NCBI GenBank assembly: GCA_947500525.1
Contig: CANMSH010000003.1
Location: 124,001 to 188,000 of the forward strand
Length of the DNA: 64,000 nt
From: an uncultured Flavobacteriaceae bacterium
GTDB taxonomy: Bacteria; Bacteroidota; Bacteroidia; Flavobacteriales; Flavobacteriaceae
Direction of reading: 5' to 3'
The notes beneath the pieces were generated by a model, which saw only the letters and a program-made list of their open reading frames with translations, was not told the origin of the DNA and made no database searches. The number at the start of each line of letters is the position of its first letter. Position 1 is the first letter of the stretch. Positions 43,004 through 51,024 of this stretch are shown here, one piece after another. The translations under genes and the position numbers were made by a program.

Positions 43004-44797
43004 CTATTTCTTTGAAGTTGTAATCAAAGCAACCCAATCTTTCTCCTTACTCGGAGGGAAACCTATAGAAACTTTTTTGCCGCCTTTTATTCTTTTAATA
43101 CTACCCTTTTCTAACTTTCCACCAGTTCGGGGATTATACCATTTCACATACAATCGACCCTTCACATCATGCAAGTCAATTTTTGTTTCTTTCACCTGTG
43201 GCAAGTATATAGCATATTTTTTTCCATGCTCAGCAAAAACATAATCTTCTGGATTATTGGTTAAACTATCTGCCGACTGCATTTTTACAAACGACAGGTG
43301 CCTTTGAAAAAAATCTAAGGCATATTTTGTTTGATCCCATAGAATCTCTCGAGAGCGCCAATCTTCACAATTCAAATCATTATGAGCAAATTTATATCCA
43401 AAATACCATTCAACGCCAGCACCTCCTGCCATTAAGTTACCCCATAAAACCTGTGCTCTTATTTCATTGTGCTCAGGATCTGCTGCATCTGGTTTAGCGC
43501 CAGTATCTGCAGGACCTATTTCATCTTGAGAAACGATCCATCTTTTATTAGATTTTTTGGAAGCATCTATAAACTTAATCGTTCTCTCATGTACATCTTT
43601 TGGATGATGTGTTTGCATAGAAGGGCCATCCAAAAATTCATACCCTATCAAAGGCTCTAGAAACAAATCTTGCGCTTTGTTATGTGCATGCGAATGTAAA
43701 ACCACAAAATTACCATATGGGTCATGCGTTTTTAGATATTTAGCCATCGCCTTTCTATCTTTATCATCCTGCCCTTTTGGAGTCCAACTTAACGGACCAT
43801 TTTCTTCTCCTAAATTCCATGTTACCCCTAAGTGATGTGAAAAACGTGCTATCAATTCTCTATAATACAATTTTCGTTGTACGCCTAACTGACCTATATC
43901 TAACAATAATTCATTTTCTGTTTCTTGAGTAACAATATGAAGCATTAATCCGATGGCATCCATATGATCAAAAACAATCTCCCATTGATCTAATTTACTA
44001 CAATCGAATCTATAGCGCTCATTAATATCATTCCAAGGCCAAACATCATTGCCATCTCCTTGAACGTTCATGGTAAGAAAATACACAGAATTCATTTGCT
44101 TCGAACTTAAATAATTCAAAGCACCAATAATATTTTTACCTTTTCCGTTCTTCCAAGTTGGGTCTCCATGCTTCCAATCTTTCGCATGCAACTCATACTT
44201 ATGGGACCCAGGTGTTTGGTCAAATTCGTAATACCCTAAAAAGTTTTCTGGACTATCAGCGCCTCCTTTGAGAAAGTACTCCTTCGTTTCTTGAAACTGA
44301 AGATACCCTTTATCGGTATAACTCAAACGTCCTTTTCCTCTAAAATCACGTCCTTTTTTATCTGATTTTTTAACTGTAAAACTACCGCTTGCTCCATTAA
44401 ATTGAACGGCCTCACCTTCATCTGGTGCGTCGCTCACAGCGATAGCTTTTCCTTTTCTAAAAGATGTACTATATGTCCACTCTCCCTCAACATCAGGTCT
44501 AAACCTTACCTGCCACACAGCACCACTCTTAGCCCCTGTTTCCCCTGCGTTTCCATCGGCGGAATAGAATCCCGGAATTAGATAGGTTTTGTCGCCATTT
44601 TTAAACGTTACATTCAATCTGTAATCTAGAAAAGGATTCTCTACCCCACTTTCGGCTAGCTCTTCACCTTCAAAGCTAAGTGTTACCTTATGCCATTTTT
44701 TCAATTCTCCGTCTATCCGCACTTTTGTTTCTTGCGAAAAGGCAGGCATACCTGCTAAAAAAAATGCGCTTATCAGTACAACTATTCTTTTTATCAT
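43004..44797 (-). CDS. DUF5060-domain glycoside hydrolase-like protein, secreted
   Basis: 597 residues with a signal peptide (ISAFFLAGMPAFS). The N-terminal DUF5060 beta sandwich (about 25-120) includes NPFLDYRLNVTFKNGDKTYLIPGFY. A TIM-barrel-like domain of DUF4038/GH140-type follows (SSKQMNSVYFLTMNVQGDG, GVTWNLGEENGP with a likely acid/base Glu, and RWIVSQDEIGPAD with a likely nucleophile Glu). The C-terminal Ig-like collagen-binding-type domain is LYVKWYNPRTGGKL. It would release a side sugar from a polysaccharide. It is the last gene of the GntR operon. Confidence 0.78.
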   Translation of the reverse strand: MIKRIVVLISAFFLAGMPAFSQETKVRIDGELKKWHKVTLSFEGEELAESGVENPFLDYRLNVTFKNGDKTYLIPGFYSADGNAGETGAKSGAVWQVRFRPDVEGEWTYSTSFRKGKAIAVSDAPDEGEAVQFNGASGSFTVKKSDKKGRDFRGKGRLSYTDKGYLQFQETKEYFLKGGADSPENFLGYYEFDQTPGSHKYELHAKDWKHGDPTWKNGKGKNIIGALNYLSSKQMNSVYFLTMNVQGDGNDVWPWNDINERYRFDCSKLDQWEIVFDHMDAIGLMLHIVTQETENELLLDIGQLGVQRKLYYRELIARFSHHLGVTWNLGEENGPLSWTPKGQDDKDRKAMAKYLKTHDPYGNFVVLHSHAHNKAQDLFLEPLIGYEFLDGPSMQTHHPKDVHERTIKFIDASKKSNKRWIVSQDEIGPADTGAKPDAADPEHNEIRAQVLWGNLMAGGAGVEWYFGYKFAHNDLNCEDWRSREILWDQTKYALDFFQRHLSFVKMQSADSLTNNPEDYVFAEHGKKYAIYLPQVKETKIDLHDVKGRLYVKWYNPRTGGKLEKGSIKRIKGGKKVSIGFPPSKEKDWVALITTSKK

Positions 44798-44853
44798 ATC
44801 TTCTATTTTATCTATTCTTAATTGTCTTATTCGTAATTAAAATTTATCTCATT

Positions 44854-45879
44854 TTATAAAAACACAGGCTTATTTATTTTGGCAGATTGATATACCGCCT
44901 CTTGAACTTTTAGTGTTTTTAGATAATTTACTCCACTTGTTTCAAATTTTCCTGTTGTCATCAATTGATCTATAAAATCTCGTTGAAATATGTAACAACA
45001 ATCCCCAGCAAAACCTATATTTCTATGTTCATAGGCATGATTCTTTTCTTTTTCTCCTAATTTCTGAATGGTAATATTACCATCTGCATACAACCGTATA
45101 CTCCCTTTTGAGCCATCGATTAAATATTCGCCAAAGGTGTATCTTGCATTTTCAACATTGCTCTCGTTATACCTATTTGCGTCCCATATAGCATGCGATT
45201 TATTCTTAAAATTAAGAATCATCAACCCTAAATCTTCTCCTTTAATCACTGGATTCAATCTTTTTAACATTGAATAGGTGCTCTCCACTTCCCCTGCATG
45301 GTAGCGAAAAGTATCTATATAATGTACTCCGGTTTCGTAAATAATTAATTTTTCATAGGTTCTAAAATAAGGTTGCCTAGATAAGTACGCATCTTCTCCC
45401 CATCCATCACCCATTCGAGATCTAAAATTTAGACCAAACAGATCTCCAACTTCTCCTTGGTCAATAATTTTTTTAATTTCTCTATGCCAAGGCTGAAATC
45501 TAAAATTTTCATGTACAACAAAATGCACTCCCTTCTTCTGAGCGTATTTTACAATCTGTTCTGATTCTTCGTAGGTTGGCGCCAAGGGCTTCTGACAAAT
45601 GATATTCACACCATGATCGGCCGCAAACTTGCAAATCTCTACATGTGTTTCTGGGGGTGTGATAACATCTACAAAATCTGGCTTTTCCTTGAGGATCATT
45701 TCCCGATAATCAGTATAATGCTTTTCAATGTGATATTGATCCATAATACCTTTGGCCCTACTCAAATTTTGATTGCAAAGCGCTGTTATTTCAACTTCAG
45801 GAATGCGCGTCCATGCTTGGTATTGGAACTGACTAAAATATCCAGCTCCAATGGCAACACCTTTTAATTTAGTCTTCAT
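44854..45879 (-). CDS. Gfo/Idh/MocA-family sugar dehydrogenase
   Basis: 341 residues from ATG 45879 (MKTKLKGVAIGAGYFSQF). This start overlaps the upstream MFS stop by 11 nt; the longer frame to 45927 is not favoured. The NAD(P) Rossmann motif is AIGAGYFSQ, and the catalytic Lys lies in ICQKPLAPTYEE (usual E-K-P). YETGVHYIDTFRYH holds the conserved His/Asp. FRMG-DGWGEDAYLSRQPYFR-like sequence recalls D-apiose dehydrogenases, which I cite from memory only. It oxidises a sugar or cyclitol to a lactone or keto form, in the cytoplasm after uptake. Confidence 0.85.
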   Translation of the reverse strand: MKTKLKGVAIGAGYFSQFQYQAWTRIPEVEITALCNQNLSRAKGIMDQYHIEKHYTDYREMILKEKPDFVDVITPPETHVEICKFAADHGVNIICQKPLAPTYEESEQIVKYAQKKGVHFVVHENFRFQPWHREIKKIIDQGEVGDLFGLNFRSRMGDGWGEDAYLSRQPYFRTYEKLIIYETGVHYIDTFRYHAGEVESTYSMLKRLNPVIKGEDLGLMILNFKNKSHAIWDANRYNESNVENARYTFGEYLIDGSKGSIRLYADGNITIQKLGEKEKNHAYEHRNIGFAGDCCYIFQRDFIDQLMTTGKFETSGVNYLKTLKVQEAVYQSAKINKPVFL

Positions 45880-47128
45880 AGCGAATCTCTTTAGCAGAAT
45901 CCATAAATAACCAACAGAAAATGGCAATAACTCCTAGGGAAGCGGCCACGAAGAAAAAGGGCTTGTTAGAACCTGTCCAAGCCATTAAATACGGAAATGC
46001 CAATGCCGTGGAGAAAGATCCTAAATTACCCGCCATATTCATCATTCCCGAGACTTTTCCAGAATTTTCTTTTCCGATGTCCATGCAAAATGACCACGAC
46101 GGACTTAACGTCATATCCGCTCCGAAAACAGCCACAGATAAACAAAGTACCGCGCCAAATGCTGTTTCCATATAAAGACTAGACAAAATACCAATAACAA
46201 CCAAGCAGAAACCTATAATCGCTGGTAGCTGTCTAGACAATTTCCATTTTCCTTTTTTATATATCGCGTCAACCATATATCCTGAAACCCAATTTCCTAC
46301 CGCTCCAGCAAGTAGCGGCAACATTGCATAAAATCCTGTAGCTACTAAGTCTAAATTATATTTTCCTTTAATGTATGGAAACAACCATGTTAACATAAAA
46401 AAGAAAATAAAGTTACTTCCAACGTATTGAATCATGGCTAAAATTACATTTCTCGATCCTAGAATTCGATTTAAGGGTAACAGTCTCTTTTCTTCTTCTT
46501 GTTGACGATTTTTAATGATGTATTCTTTTTCAACATCCGAAAGTCCATGATGTTCTTCGGGTTTATTTCTAAACAGCATATAAAATAACACCGAACATAC
46601 AATTCCGACAGCCCCGAAAAAATAAAAAATAGTTCTCCAACCCCATGCATCAATTAGATACGCAACCAAAGGCAAAGCAAAAGCCGCACCTAATCTCGAT
46701 CCAGAAAAATTTATTCCCTGAAAAATACCACGTTCTTTTAAGGGCACCCAAGAGAAAGCTGCCCTAGAAATATTTGGAAAAGCGCCTGCCTCTCCAGCTC
46801 CAAAAATAAACCGACAAAGGAGCATAGATATGTAGTTCCAAGCTGCTCCCGTAAATGCGGTAAATACAGACCATAATACCATTATAGATGTCATCACTTT
46901 GCGAACACCATACTTATCTCCTAAAGCCCCGCTAGGCACTTGAAAAATAGCGTATCCCAACGCAAACGCGCTTAACACCCAACCCATCTGTATATCAGTG
47001 AAATTTAAATCGTCACTTATTGCATCTTTGGCGGAAGAAATACAAACACGATCTATATATAATAATAGCGTAATAAGAAACGAACCGGCGAAAAAACCAT
47101 ATCTTTTAGTGGGTATTGCTTTGGTCAT
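45869..47128 (-). CDS. MFS organic-anion:cation symporter (ACS, hexuronate/galactonate type)
   Basis: 419 residues with 12 helices. Features: a first helix with YIDRVCISSAKDAI, the loop motif GALGDKYGVRKVM, and the ACS-typical RFIFGAGEAGAFPNISRAAFSWVP, where the Arg and Glu contact sugar acids in ExuT/DgoT-type transporters. It imports a sugar acid with protons. Its start is 2 bp from the kinase stop, and its neighbours are a sugar-acid kinase and dehydrogenases, supporting import of the pathway substrate. Confidence 0.88.
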   Translation of the reverse strand: MTKAIPTKRYGFFAGSFLITLLLYIDRVCISSAKDAISDDLNFTDIQMGWVLSAFALGYAIFQVPSGALGDKYGVRKVMTSIMVLWSVFTAFTGAAWNYISMLLCRFIFGAGEAGAFPNISRAAFSWVPLKERGIFQGINFSGSRLGAAFALPLVAYLIDAWGWRTIFYFFGAVGIVCSVLFYMLFRNKPEEHHGLSDVEKEYIIKNRQQEEEKRLLPLNRILGSRNVILAMIQYVGSNFIFFFMLTWLFPYIKGKYNLDLVATGFYAMLPLLAGAVGNWVSGYMVDAIYKKGKWKLSRQLPAIIGFCLVVIGILSSLYMETAFGAVLCLSVAVFGADMTLSPSWSFCMDIGKENSGKVSGMMNMAGNLGSFSTALAFPYLMAWTGSNKPFFFVAASLGVIAIFCWLFMDSAKEIRYED

Positions 47129-47129
47129 A

Positions 47130-48530
47130 TTATGATAATTTTTGAATTATTGTCAATAATGTTTTCTTGTCACCTACGTTACCCGGAAAGACGATATATG
47201 GTAGTTTTGGAAACTTCGTTTGGGAATTCATTTCCCATACAGGAACGCCAGGTTGAATTTGACCCAATACTATAGAACGTTTCATCTTCAAACCTTTAAC
47301 CGCCAAATCGTGAGATGTAATACCTCCCTTGGCCAAAATATATTTCGGAGGAGTGCAAATTTCTCTCACTATATGAACCAATGCATCTGAGACTTTCTTC
47401 GCAATATTTATCGTTGATTTGGCATTTTTCCCTATAATTAATTTTCTACTGGTATAAACCAATATGTCATTACCAATTGATAAAGTTCTATCTATTTTAG
47501 TAATAATTGATTGTAAATATTGACTTGAATTTTCGCTCAATACAGTATCGACGTCAATTTCAATTGTATTTTTTTGACTGAAATATTTCAATGCATAATT
47601 AAGTTGCTCTGAGGTTTTAGATACATATGAGCCTACCATTATCAAACCTCCTTTTCGGCCGTTTGCATGAATCATCGCCTTGTTAGTTAATAATGATTTC
47701 GGTTTTATACCGATATATGAGGAAACAAACGAACTTGAAGTGCGATACACAATTTTTTTACCCAATTTTTCAGCCAGTAATAAAGCATGTGTTACCTTAT
47801 CTAAATCTTCATAATTCAATGCATTCAGTATACAGAAACTACCATTTGGCACATCCATTATTTCATGACAAAGTGTATCTGCACTGTTGCTTCTAATAAG
47901 ATCGATTGACAAAGAAGAAACATCTGAAGATTTGACGGTATTCTTTGTTTTTTCTTGAATCCATTTCTTAAGATTTGCATGACTATAAGCAAAAGTATGA
48001 TCTTGTGAAAATGGTGTTTCATTCACCGGAATCAATTGCTTATCCTCCAGAAGGTAATGTTCATCATTTACAGTAACCCGATTACCTTCAAACATAACAG
48101 GAGCAAAAACGGTAATAGCTGAATTAAAATTCGTCTCTTTTTTTAAGACATCAATTTCTGAAAAATGACCTCTCAACGTAGAATCACTTCGACTAATAAT
48201 GGTAAAAGCTCTACCTGTAGCTTCTGATGCTTTTACAATGTTTCTTGCGATTTCATTATAAATCTCAGTTGACCTTTCTTTTGACAAACTCCTTGAGTTG
48301 GTTAATAAAAAAAACACCGGTGTTTTCTGTTCAAATTCTGCAGTTAAAACCTCTAAATTCCATTCCATCAACAACGGAATATCATAAACTGTTTGATTAC
48401 CCGTTGGGTCATCATCAACTATAATACATGATTTGTTAGCATCCTCGAAAAGAGTAGCATTCAATGATCTATAATTGAATCTATCTTTCGCTGGTAATTT
48501 TTTCGTTATTTCAGATAGTTGAATACTCAT
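47130..48530 (-). CDS. DUF1537 four-carbon-acid sugar kinase family
   Basis: 466 residues. The N-terminal substrate-binding domain starts with IIVDDDPTGNQTVYDIPLL (DDDxTG) and has ISRSDSTLRGHF. The C-terminal nucleotide-binding domain contains ILAKGGITSHDLAVKGL and GQIQPGVPVW. DUF1537 enzymes phosphorylate sugar acids: OtnK/DtnK act on 3-oxo-tetronates or D-threonate, and OiaK on 3-oxo-isoapionate. Beside a beta-decarboxylating dehydrogenase it may make a 4-phospho-acid that is then oxidatively decarboxylated. The exact substrate cannot be deduced. Confidence 0.88.
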   Translation of the reverse strand: MSIQLSEITKKLPAKDRFNYRSLNATLFEDANKSCIIVDDDPTGNQTVYDIPLLMEWNLEVLTAEFEQKTPVFFLLTNSRSLSKERSTEIYNEIARNIVKASEATGRAFTIISRSDSTLRGHFSEIDVLKKETNFNSAITVFAPVMFEGNRVTVNDEHYLLEDKQLIPVNETPFSQDHTFAYSHANLKKWIQEKTKNTVKSSDVSSLSIDLIRSNSADTLCHEIMDVPNGSFCILNALNYEDLDKVTHALLLAEKLGKKIVYRTSSSFVSSYIGIKPKSLLTNKAMIHANGRKGGLIMVGSYVSKTSEQLNYALKYFSQKNTIEIDVDTVLSENSSQYLQSIITKIDRTLSIGNDILVYTSRKLIIGKNAKSTINIAKKVSDALVHIVREICTPPKYILAKGGITSHDLAVKGLKMKRSIVLGQIQPGVPVWEMNSQTKFPKLPYIVFPGNVGDKKTLLTIIQKLS

Positions 48531-49165
48531 TATGTTGTCTCAATGGCTATCACTCTGGCTGGAGCACCGTCTCCTCCTCCTATTTTTAAAGGAAGTGCAA
48601 TTAGTTCAACACACTTCGTTTGTAAACTATGTATATTCGTTAACCCTTCAATAATAACAGTACTTTGCAGCAAGATTTGATGTATCTTTGTAACCTCTTC
48701 CAAATTATTCACATCGGCAACCGATGGAGGTTCAACTCCAATCATTTTTACACCGTTATCAACACACCAAAGAGCAAGTGCTTCACTAATTCTTGGCAGT
48801 TCATCTCTATATTTTGGTGTATTTACATGGCTTGACCAATTTGTCCAAAAAATGAGGCTATCACCAGAAATAAATTTCTCTTTTATTTCAGCTTCAAGAT
48901 GATCTGGGGTAATAAGACCTTTGGAACCAATAGTTCTCACATCTACAATCCAAGCTCTTCCTACAAAGTCAGAAACCGGAATCTCATCAATGGTTTGTTG
49001 ATTCACATCAAAATGTACCGGAGCATCCATATGAGTACCACAATGTGAATACATAGTCAATGTACTTGCATTCCATCCATCTTCAACAAGGGTTTTACTT
49101 GTTTCTTTTGTAAACCCATTGATAGTATTGGTATACGTTAATGTAAGATCAACAACAGTGGCCAT
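48530..49165 (-). CDS. Cyclase-family (kynurenine-formamidase-like) metal hydrolase
   Basis: 211 residues. The metal-binding motif HCGTHMDAPVHF (HxGTHxDxPxH) defines the family, with GVEPPSVAD and ALPLKIGGGDGAPARVIAI later. Members hydrolyse amides, lactones or cyclic imides (kynurenine formamidase, isatin hydrolase, and others). Between a kinase (1-nt overlap) and a dehydrogenase (3-bp gap), a lactonase or acid-hydrolase step in sugar-acid breakdown is plausible but inferred. Confidence 0.85.
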   Translation of the reverse strand: MATVVDLTLTYTNTINGFTKETSKTLVEDGWNASTLTMYSHCGTHMDAPVHFDVNQQTIDEIPVSDFVGRAWIVDVRTIGSKGLITPDHLEAEIKEKFISGDSLIFWTNWSSHVNTPKYRDELPRISEALALWCVDNGVKMIGVEPPSVADVNNLEEVTKIHQILLQSTVIIEGLTNIHSLQTKCVELIALPLKIGGGDGAPARVIAIETT

Positions 49166-49168
49166 TAT

Positions 49169-50215
49169 TTATAAATTCAAAATTACAGCATCGGCAACAT
49201 CTGAAGTACTTGCACTACCTCCTAAATCTTTGGTAAGAATACCTTCTGAAGTACTTTTATCAATGGCCATCATAATATTTCTAGCAGCATCAACCTCTCC
49301 TAAATGTTCTAGCATCATCGCTGCAGACCATATTTGTCCGTAAGGATTTGCAATGTTTTGACCTGCAATATCGGGTGCAGAACCATGAATGGGTTCAAAC
49401 ATAGAAGGAAAATCTTTTTCAGGATTAATATTACCACTACCGCCAAGCCCCAAACTTCCCATAATGGCGCCTCCTAAATCACTTAAAATATCTCCAAACA
49501 AGTTGGTCGTTAAAACAACATCAAAGATTTCTGGCTTCAGTACAAAGCTAGCCGTAGAATTATCAATGTACATTTGATCATGAGTAACATCGGGATATTG
49601 AAGAGCGACTTCTTTAATAATACGATCCCAATATGTAAGACTATTAATGAGGGTATTTGACTTTGTAATATGGGTTACTTTTTTTCTTCTTGAGCGCGCA
49701 AGTTTGAAAGCATAATGGGCGATTCTTTCAGTACCTTTTCTTGTAAATATACTAGTGTCAACGCCCATACCGTTCGCTGCATCTGGAAGATACTGACTGC
49801 CCACTTGCACAAATTCTCCCTCTGTATTTTCTCTAATTATTACAAAATCTATATGCTTTTCTGTTCTTAATGGTCGTTGCACCCCTGGATAGGTTCTCAC
49901 TGGCCTGTAATTAACATACTGATCAAAATTGGTACGCACTTTAAAGGTATAATCTTTAGCCGGCAGCGTATCATCGACCTCAGGCAACCCCACAGATCCA
50001 AAATAAACTGCGTCGAACCTTTTTAAAGTTTCTAGACCATCTTCTGGTAAAAATTTTCCATTTTTTAAATAGTAACCTGCCCCCCAATCGAATATTTCAG
50101 ATGAAATACTAAAATCATATTTCTCGGCTACTGCCTCTAATACTCGATACCCTTCTGGTACTATTTCGTTTCCTATACCATCTCCTGGTACCACTGCAAT
50201 GCTATAATTCTTCAC
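49169..50215 (-). CDS. Isocitrate/isopropylmalate-type beta-decarboxylating dehydrogenase (tartrate dehydrogenase-like)
   Basis: 348 residues from GTG 50215, overlapping the GntR stop by 14 nt; a 27-codon upstream extension inside gntR is rejected. Motifs: VVPGDGIGNEIVPEG, IIRENTEGEFVQVG, the metal-binding NLFGDILSDLGGAIMGSLGLG and EPIHGSAPDIAGQNIANP. The closest match in memory is the TtuC/tartrate-D-malate dehydrogenase branch rather than LeuB, since no leu genes are near. PdxA2 of the same superfamily oxidatively decarboxylates 4-phospho-D-threonate, which suggests a comparable job after the kinase. Confidence 0.85.
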   Translation of the reverse strand: MKNYSIAVVPGDGIGNEIVPEGYRVLEAVAEKYDFSISSEIFDWGAGYYLKNGKFLPEDGLETLKRFDAVYFGSVGLPEVDDTLPAKDYTFKVRTNFDQYVNYRPVRTYPGVQRPLRTEKHIDFVIIRENTEGEFVQVGSQYLPDAANGMGVDTSIFTRKGTERIAHYAFKLARSRRKKVTHITKSNTLINSLTYWDRIIKEVALQYPDVTHDQMYIDNSTASFVLKPEIFDVVLTTNLFGDILSDLGGAIMGSLGLGGSGNINPEKDFPSMFEPIHGSAPDIAGQNIANPYGQIWSAAMMLEHLGEVDAARNIMMAIDKSTSEGILTKDLGGSASTSDVADAVILNL

Positions 50216-50849
50216 TGTTCTTGTTTTTATTTTTTGATAATAATTCTCTTGATTTCTTAATATGTTGTCTCGCCAATTGTTCTGCCTTATCTGCATCTCC
50301 TTGTTCTATGGCTTCAATAATTTTAAAATGCTCATCTAATGTTTCTTCTGGCTTCCTTACCAATCCATGCCCAATCACTTTACTATGGATGTTTCCAAAA
50401 AAGTATACCTTATCCAACGGAGCATTCTCTGTAAGTTTAATTAACAATGAATGAAATTCTTCATCTGCTTCAGCATAAGCAGTAAGATTGATTTCTTCGA
50501 CATTTAAAAATTGAGTAAAGCAATCTTTTAATTGCTTTATAATGCTGTCGTTTTTTGTTTCTGCTAATATGCGCGCGGCCATACCTTCTATAGCTTCTCT
50601 ACAGATATAAATATCTATGATCTCTTTTTGATCCCATGATCGCATATACATACCTCGCCTCGGAATACTCTCAATCAAGTACTCATTCTCTAAAGCCATC
50701 AAAGCCTTTCGTAAAGGAGTTCTACTAACACCCAAAGACTCTGCAATTTTTTCTTGCACTATTTTCTCGCCTTGCTTGAGCTCTCCGTTAAGGATCATTT
50801 CCTTCAATCTTAAGTAGATGGGCTCACTAATACTCGTATGTTTAATCAT
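50202..50849 (-). CDS. GntR/FCD-family repressor
   Basis: 215 residues from ATG 50849 (MIKHTSISEPIYLRLKEMIL); an in-frame TTG further up lies beyond the operator and is rejected. The winged helix has GEKIVQEKIAESLGVSRTPLRKALMALE. The FCD ligand domain (about 75-205) has metal/ligand residues in ADEEFHSLLIKL and a C-terminal HIKKSRELL. Such proteins sense sugar acids. A perfect 30-bp palindrome 2 bp upstream is its likely operator, making this an autoregulated first gene of the seven-gene operon. Confidence 0.92.
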   Translation of the reverse strand: MIKHTSISEPIYLRLKEMILNGELKQGEKIVQEKIAESLGVSRTPLRKALMALENEYLIESIPRRGMYMRSWDQKEIIDIYICREAIEGMAARILAETKNDSIIKQLKDCFTQFLNVEEINLTAYAEADEEFHSLLIKLTENAPLDKVYFFGNIHSKVIGHGLVRKPEETLDEHFKIIEAIEQGDADKAEQLARQHIKKSRELLSKNKNKNSEEL

Positions 50850-50850
50850 A

Positions 50851-50880
50851 TTATTGTATTTTGTATACAAAATACAATAA
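50851..50880. promoter_or_regulatory. 30-bp perfect palindrome, GntR operator
   Basis: Both halves (beginning TTATTGTATTTTG) are exact reverse complements with no spacer. The centre TTGTATACAA fits the GntR/FadR-type pattern TNGTNNNACNA. It lies between the -7 box at 50883 and the gntR start at 50849, over the expected transcription start. Confidence 0.8.
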
Positions 50881-50882
50881 TA

Positions 50883-50890
50883 CAAATTTA
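50883..50890 (-). promoter_or_regulatory. -7 box of the GntR operon
   Basis: TAAATTTG on the minus strand, an exact TAnnTTTG match directly beside the palindrome, so repressor binding would block initiation. A -33 TTG is not clear. Confidence 0.55.
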
Positions 50891-51024
50891 CTTATATAAT
50901 TCAATAGAATCTTACGCAATTATAGATTGATAAATCATATGTCCTAGAATTTTGAACAAAAAATAATCGTTCATTTTAATGAAAATCATACATTTACTCT
51001 ATCAATATCCAGCAATAAAAAAAC

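Noticed and set aside
50216-50296. Longer start of the IPMDH-like enzyme inside gntR
   Set aside because: The extra 27 codons read in the gntR coding region and lack family similarity; GTG at 50215 gives a normal N-terminus.
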